From Tetrastigma voinierianum (taxonomy: Eukaryota; Streptophyta; Magnoliopsida; Vitales; Vitaceae), in assembly GCA_016808115.1 (NCBI GenBank), contig JAEQBH010001145.1, positions 310,001-374,000 on the forward strand: a DNA stretch of 64,000 nt. Reading direction: 5' to 3'. The notes beneath the pieces are model-generated. The model did no database searches and had not been told where the DNA came from. It was given only the letters and a program-made list of their open reading frames with translations. This document shows, one piece after another, positions 61,172-64,000 of the stretch. The translations under genes were made by a program, and so were the position numbers. The first letter of the stretch is position 1. Every line of letters begins with the position of its first letter.

Positions 61172-64000
61172 AACTATGATAGTTTACGTCTCCACATGAA
61201 CATGATGAAGTTGATGGTCGAAACTTAGGATTGCTATAAGAAGAGGGTTAAAGATGTGTTAGTGCCGACGAGGTTTGGTGAAGGCGTTTAGTGGAAAACA
61301 ACGAGAAGGAATGAATGCCGCAGTTGGAAGGGTCGGAAGCGAGGGACTCACGTCGAGCTATCGGGGTTATTGCTTGTTGGTGAAGCGATATATCATCTAT
61401 CTTGGATAGAATCTCAGGGCAATGCATTTGAAGTTGGAAATTCATTATATAAGTCGTTAATGATATTCTTCTTCAAGTTGTAGTAGTGCAAAAGATGGAG
61501 GTGCAGCACTAGATCAACTCCTCGCGTGTTTAATGGATCATTGTCAGTGAATCGAGTTGATGTGAAGTTGAGGAAGAAATGGCATTTATCTTTACCTAAA
61601 ATTCTATTCTGCACAGAGGTCTTGGCGATTACAGTTACCACTTTCGATGTTGGGGAAAGAAACCACGAATTGGAGGAGATCTGAGTGACCTATCCTTTAA
61701 TCAAAGGAAGAAAGCCAGTAATGGGAGTTCACAGGCGAAGGGCTTATGGCTAAGGGTAATCAGGAGCGTGGGAGAAAGCAGTCTAAAGGAGTGATTGGTA
61801 AACAAATCTCGAGTCATCAGAGGAGAAGAAAGGATATCGATATTCTCAAGTCTTGAGAGAAAAAAAAGGGCTGCGCGAGAATAATGAAGAGGAACACAGA
61901 GGAAACAAGAGGGTTCTGTAAAGTCTGCTGATGTTGAAGGGAGCTAGGAGGAGCGATGATAGTGATAACTTCCGGTTTCATCCGATCGAGATCATCTGGC
62001 CCGATTCTTGAATTATGGATTAACATGTTCTTATCATATGGCTTTCTGAAATACAAAATTGATTGGCTCACCGGGTTAGTAAATTTTAGTTTTATTCTAA
62101 TGATATGTGATGCTTCTGTGTGGGTTCATTGAAATGGGTAATACTCGAGTTAAAATGTTTGATGAATAATTAGAATGTTGTGTGATGTTAGACATGTTCT
62201 GACGAGGAAAATGCGATTTCATTGGAACCCTAGACGGTAATGAACTTTTAATTACAAATGCCTGTAAGTATTAAATTCGAAAATGATGTCTTAGCGTGAT
62301 GAAAAGTGAAGGCTGAGGGGGAATATCTGCAAGGCGATGGGTACCACGATTGTAGGTGGAGAACGCGGCCATGCAGCTCTAGGATTAGAATAGTATAGCT
62401 GTTACATATGTGGTTAAGGCATATGGTGAGCATGAGCGTGATGGGGCTTCATGACTGTGTGAAGGTATGAAACATCTGAGAAAGCAGGTTTTGCAAATAT
62501 TGCATTTGGAAACAAAACAAGGTCATACAAATCAGCAAGTACGAAATGAAGGAGATTCTTGATTATGTTCACACAGACGTTTGGGGACCAGTATAGACAA
62601 CATCCTTGGGAGGAAGTGTATATTTTGTGAGTTTTATTAATGACCACTCACAAAAGTTTCAGGTGGGTACTTCATGCGGCCTGAAGTCGGGAAACATTGC
62701 AAATTCGAGTAGCGGAAAACTAAGAAGTGAAGAAACCAACGAGAGAAGATCAAATGCATCGGGTGAATAATGTGAGTACCTTACCAGAATCTGAATTCAC
62801 GAGTTGTCATAAAGGCCATGGGATTAGAGGCACTTCACGATCCGAAAGACACCACATCGGAATAGTGACAGCGAGAGAGATGATGAATAGATCTACTCGC
62901 CCAGAAAAAACTGAGTCATATCAGGATTGAATGCGGGCTAGAAAATAAGTTACATGGGTAAAAAAAATGTTGAAGTATGGCATACTCACTTGATCAATAG
63001 GTCACGAAGCGGCATGAGATGGGAAAGTTGTAGGTATGGACAGTAATGAGGTAGACTGCTAGAAATTCAAGAGTGTTCGGATGTCCGACTGTGTACACAT
63101 TCTTTGGAGAGGAGAGATCGAAGCGATGCTAAGTTTAGACGGTTCCATTTTCTACAGATATAGAGAAGGGTATTACAAAAAGCAAGTACATAGGATCAGA
63201 AAATGATGGTGGTGATCGGTGAGATGTGATTTTTGATGAGAAAGTCATGTTGCGGGAATGCTCGGAAAGATCGCAGGCTCAGGGAGAAAATCTGTTTAAT
63301 AATGGGGATGTAGTGCAGTGGAGCTAAGGACTCATAATGCAAGGATGATACTCGAGAGATACGGAGAGAGCAGTCTGGGCCAACCTTATGGGTATGGCCA
63401 TAGGCGAGACAGAGTGCACTATCAAACCATGACCAAAGTAGTTTTGAGATTCACGTTTCTATACTGGAAATGACTAATAATGAGGATCTCACTAACACCG
63501 GGAAGCGTCTACCTGCGAGAAAGTTAGTTGGTCAAATGTATGGAGGAGGAGGACTCAATCTCTACGCAGAACCAAACAGGAGTTAAGTAGAACTTCTAAA
63601 GGAAGAGGGATATGGGAGTGCGAAGTGGGTGTAAAGAAGAAAGCTTGATTTCAGAAATGAAGGTAAAAAGTTTGGAGTTAACACAAGTGAAAAGATTTAC
63701 TCACATAACAGGGTTGGTGGTAAAGTTTTTCCCTATTAGTAAACATACCTCTATCGACCCAGTGTGTTGAGTTTGGTAGCAAATTTTGATATGGAGTAGA
63801 AGATGGATGTAAGACAGTTTTCCTTCATAGTGAGTTAGAAGGAAATTTGTCTACATATGAGTACGACCGGGTTCGCTCTGACCTTGGACATGAACGCGTG
63901 ATGCAATAAATTGGAAAGAATCACTACTGTATGGATTGAAGTAGTCCACAAAGGCAATGAGTATAAGATATTCGACTCTGTATGATCAGAATTAACTTTC
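61172..64000 (+). mobile_element. Ty1/copia retrotransposon gag-pol, inactivated, runs off the window
   Basis: Order on the plus strand: gag with VLVQQGLVKAFSGK (61256) and later residues of the UBN2-type gag (to about 61690). Then the pre-integrase segment with H-ER-G/S and F-GKQ-like residues (62425-62530). Integrase begins DYVHTDVWGP (62560) and SLGGSVYFVSFINDHS (62605), with the CHKGHGI...TPQQNG-type region degraded at 62805-62860. INRSPS and FGCPT-like text lies at 62990-63090, and DVIFDEKVMLR at 63225. RT starts with MEEED near 63540 and KT.FLHSELE near 63810. Integrase precedes RT, as in copia. Stops and frame changes are dense. A different lineage from the element at 20.4-23.9 kb is possible, but I could not establish it. 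Confidence 0.85.

Overview
This window looks like nuclear DNA of a core eudicot. It is AT-rich and full of transposons, and the few recognisable genes are plant housekeeping families. Two PPR genes and the amino-acid transporter read closest to the grapevine-type proteins I remember, so a Vitis-like genome is my best guess (inference only). There is no bacterial operon structure, no CRISPR array, no rRNA gene and no intact tRNA gene.

Layout. 1-12 kb: decayed LTR-retrotransposon material, with two LTR-like blocks facing each other (about 2.0-4.8 kb on + and 8.0-6.4 kb on -) and a degenerate ~20-bp tandem array. 12.37-15.15 kb: a candidate PIF/Harbinger-type element with matching ends and TAA on both sides. 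16.4-18.2 kb: a broken PPR gene (At3g08820-like, - strand), cut off at a MITE-like palindrome. 18.7-25.6 kb: a dead Ty1/copia element (- strand, gag to RNase H) among copies of an AT-rich dispersed repeat. 25.6-33 kb: gene-free AT-rich and LTR-like DNA.

33.4-35.1 kb: a second broken PPR gene (EMB1025/At4g20090-like, + strand). 38.2-39.8 kb: a broken cationic amino acid transporter (CAT5-like, - strand). 41.56-41.75 kb: a complete small MITE with a 10-bp target duplication. 42.2-46.9 kb: the best-preserved gene, TAM41 (mitochondrial phosphatidate cytidylyltransferase, - strand, seven visible exons). Its 1.6-kb intron carries a LINE fragment, which itself carries a SINE. 49.0-49.4 kb: the last exon of an HDHD3-like HAD hydrolase (- strand). 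49.6-54.8 kb: tandem duplications, a SINE and an array of tRNA-like modules. 59.3-59.9 kb: the C-terminal tail of a Y-family translesion DNA polymerase (Pol eta-like, - strand) with a triplicated ubiquitin-binding motif. 60.9-64.0 kb: a Ty1/copia element on +, running off the end.

The genes do not form a pathway; they are ordinary dispersed plant genes. The most striking overall feature is how they are broken. Nearly every recognised coding region keeps family-specific residues on both sides of small indels, including a homologue of an Arabidopsis embryo-essential gene. That looks more like an error-rich consensus, or sequence that was not read from a real genome, than like neutral decay. All family identifications come from reading translations by eye; no search was run.
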